From NCBI GenBank assembly GCA_016929735.1, contig JAFGID010000195.1, positions 1-7,714 of the forward strand: a stretch of 7,714 nucleotides of DNA, in the 5' to 3' direction. Shown in pieces: positions 6,708 to 7,714 of this stretch; positions within the stretch are counted from its first letter, which is position 1; each line of letters starts with the position of its first letter. Source of the stretch: Ignavibacteriales bacterium. GTDB lineage: Bacteria; Bacteroidota; Ignavibacteria; Ignavibacteriales; Melioribacteraceae. The position numbers and the translations under genes were made by a program. Under the pieces are notes generated by a model. It was not told where the DNA came from. It saw only the letters and a list, made by a program, of their open reading frames with translations, and ran no database searches.

Positions 6708-6736
6708 TTTATGCTAACTTTCTTAAAAAATAGATA

Positions 6737-6767
6737 CAAATATATGTAAATGTTATAGTTTAGTCAA
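6737..6767 (-). promoter_or_regulatory. Promoter of prs-rplY-pth-hppA
   Basis: The minus strand reads TTGACT (6762-6767), a 17-base spacer, then TATATT (6739-6744). Read as TTG-N20-TATATTTG (TATATTTG at 6737-6744) it also matches the Bacteroidota TAnnTTTG consensus. Transcription should begin near 6732, leaving about 25 bases of leader. It lies between the M1 peptidase stop and prs, where I see no terminator, so some read-through from upstream is possible. Confidence 0.75.
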
Positions 6768-6799
6768 ATAAATGTTGTAGCAGAATAAGGATTTCGATA

Positions 6800-7714
6800 T
6801 TATTCTATATTTAACACTTTTTTAATTTTATTATTACTTTTATTCAATTCATTGGAACTGAAATAATTCCTTATCAATTCGGTAAATTCTACTTTATCAT
6901 AAAATCCAATCAACACTTCCTCCGCTTTTCGACTTAATTTTGTGTGCCAATAAAGATAACATTGAATTATATTATCAAGAATAACATTATCAAGAATACT
7001 TAAATTCGCAATACTTTTAAGTGCATTTATCCTTGTTTGAAAATCAAACGAGGGAGATAAGTATTCAAGTAATTTATCTAAATATATTTCCTGTTTATTT
7101 GATACTGCAATTTCAAGCCACTTAATCCTTATATTCTTTCCCCACCATCCGATTTCATTTTTTGTTATTTCTAAATATTTATTAATATTGTCAGGAAATG
7201 ATTTTGATAAATTATCTAATGCAAGTTCTATTGTAACGTAAGACGAGTCCTTCAATAAAATTTCAAAATCGTTTTTTAACGATTTTGGTATTTGTTTTAA
7301 TGCTTGCAAAGTTGTTTGTCTAACTTTGCTATCTATATCTTTAATGGCTTTCTTAAACAAATCAATTGTCTTAACGTTATTTGTGTCTGCTGATAATTGA
7401 TAAATAATTTCATTTTTTATCAAATGATAACTTTCTTTTACAAATCTCTCGCATAGGAAATCTCTTTTTGTTTCTATGGGATAAACGCGGAATTGCTGAA
7501 TTGCGTCAAATCTGTCTATCATATTTGGAGCGTTAGTTGCCTGATTAAATAATTCCTCGAAAGATTTTACAAATGCAACTTTTTTTAATATTTCTCTGTT
7601 TGAGTCAAAAAGTATAAATGATATCTGCTTCCCATCAGGATTTTCAAAAACTATATCAGTAAATTCTTCTTCAATAAAAACTTTGTTTTCTTCAAATGAG
7701 CCATCAGAATAAAA
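6800..7714 (-). CDS. M1-family metallopeptidase (aminopeptidase N-like), C-terminal 304 residues
   Basis: Only the 3' part of the gene is present. The frame is open to the window edge, so the ATG at 7520-7522 is an internal methionine, not the start. Family M1 enzymes are zinc aminopeptidases; the HExxH catalytic domain would lie outside the window. The first 70 residues resemble the end of the M1 beta-sandwich domain and its link to the helical domain: VFENPDGKQISFILFDSN, then REILKKVAFSKSFEELFNQA, then TNAPNMIDRFDAIQQF. In Bacteroidota-type M1 proteins the corresponding stretch runs from a DPG/PDG turn through ILKK.F.K to a MIDR.DA helix. The remaining 230 or so residues are alpha-helical, with HEAT-like repeats (for example KDIDSKVRQTTLQALKQIPK). 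The match is by motif memory, so the family is likely but not certain. It ends 92 bases before prs, which has its own promoter. Confidence 0.75.
   Translation of the reverse strand, partial: FYSDGSFEENKVFIEEEFTDIVFENPDGKQISFILFDSNREILKKVAFVKSFEELFNQATNAPNMIDRFDAIQQFRVYPIETKRDFLCERFVKESYHLIKNEIIYQLSADTNNVKTIDLFKKAIKDIDSKVRQTTLQALKQIPKSLKNDFEILLKDSSYVTIELALDNLSKSFPDNINKYLEITKNEIGWWGKNIRIKWLEIAVSNKQEIYLDKLLEYLSPSFDFQTRINALKSIANLSILDNVILDNIIQCYLYWHTKLSRKAEEVLIGFYDKVEFTELIRNYFSSNELNKSNNKIKKVLNIE

Noticed and set aside
6775..6802. GAATAA...TTATTC inverted repeat at the end of the M1 gene as a terminator
   Set aside because: It is only six AT-rich base pairs with an 11-base loop and no T tract after it.
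7520..7522. Complete 240-residue gene starting at ATG 7520-7522
   Set aside because: The same frame continues without a stop to the window edge and the added 64 residues resemble M1 peptidase, so this is an internal Met of a cut-off gene.

Overview
The window is an AT-rich piece of a bacterial chromosome in which every recognisable gene lies on the minus strand, so transcription runs from right to left. It is a compact block of core translation genes. In transcription order it holds the 3' part of an M1-family metallopeptidase gene, prs, rplY (ctc), pth, hppA, rpsF, ssb, rpsR and rplI. A strong intrinsic terminator follows, and then the 5' part of a gene for a small secreted protein with one EF-hand loop. 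I see no insertion sequence, CRISPR array, tRNA or rRNA.

The likely host is in the Bacteroidota/Chlorobiota/Ignavibacteriota group; this is an inference. Two intergenic regions carry TTG-N20-TATATTTG, which fits the TAnnTTTG promoter of Bacteroidota and also reads as a sigma70-type promoter with a 17-base spacer. The M1 peptidase has the helical-repeat C-terminus common in that group. Unlike many Bacteroidia, ssb sits between rpsF and rpsR, and several genes have clear Shine-Dalgarno sequences (GGAGG for ssb, AGGGAG for rpsF, AGGAG for rplI). This points towards Chlorobiota/Ignavibacteriota-like lineages rather than Bacteroidia.

Layout: 6800-7714 is the M1 peptidase, incomplete at its N-terminus. 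6737-6767 is the promoter of prs-rplY-pth-hppA, whose genes are separated by 28, 8 and 17 bases. A second promoter overlaps the 3' end of hppA (2402-2432) and drives rpsF-ssb-rpsR-rplI. Its roughly 67-base leader can fold in two mutually exclusive ways around the rpsF ribosome-binding site. A 10-bp GC-rich hairpin with a U tract at 658-681 ends the unit. 1-513 is the open-ended gene for the secreted protein.

Functionally, prs supplies PRPP; rplY, rpsF, rpsR and rplI encode ribosomal proteins bL25, bS6, bS18 and bL9; pth recycles peptidyl-tRNA; ssb protects single-stranded DNA; and hppA hydrolyses the pyrophosphate released by tRNA charging and nucleic acid synthesis while pumping ions. Nothing here is an obviously new multi-gene system. 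The observation most worth following is the candidate autoregulatory RNA leader in front of rpsF. Next are an SSB without the usual C-terminal interaction tip and the Cys-rich EF-hand secreted protein.
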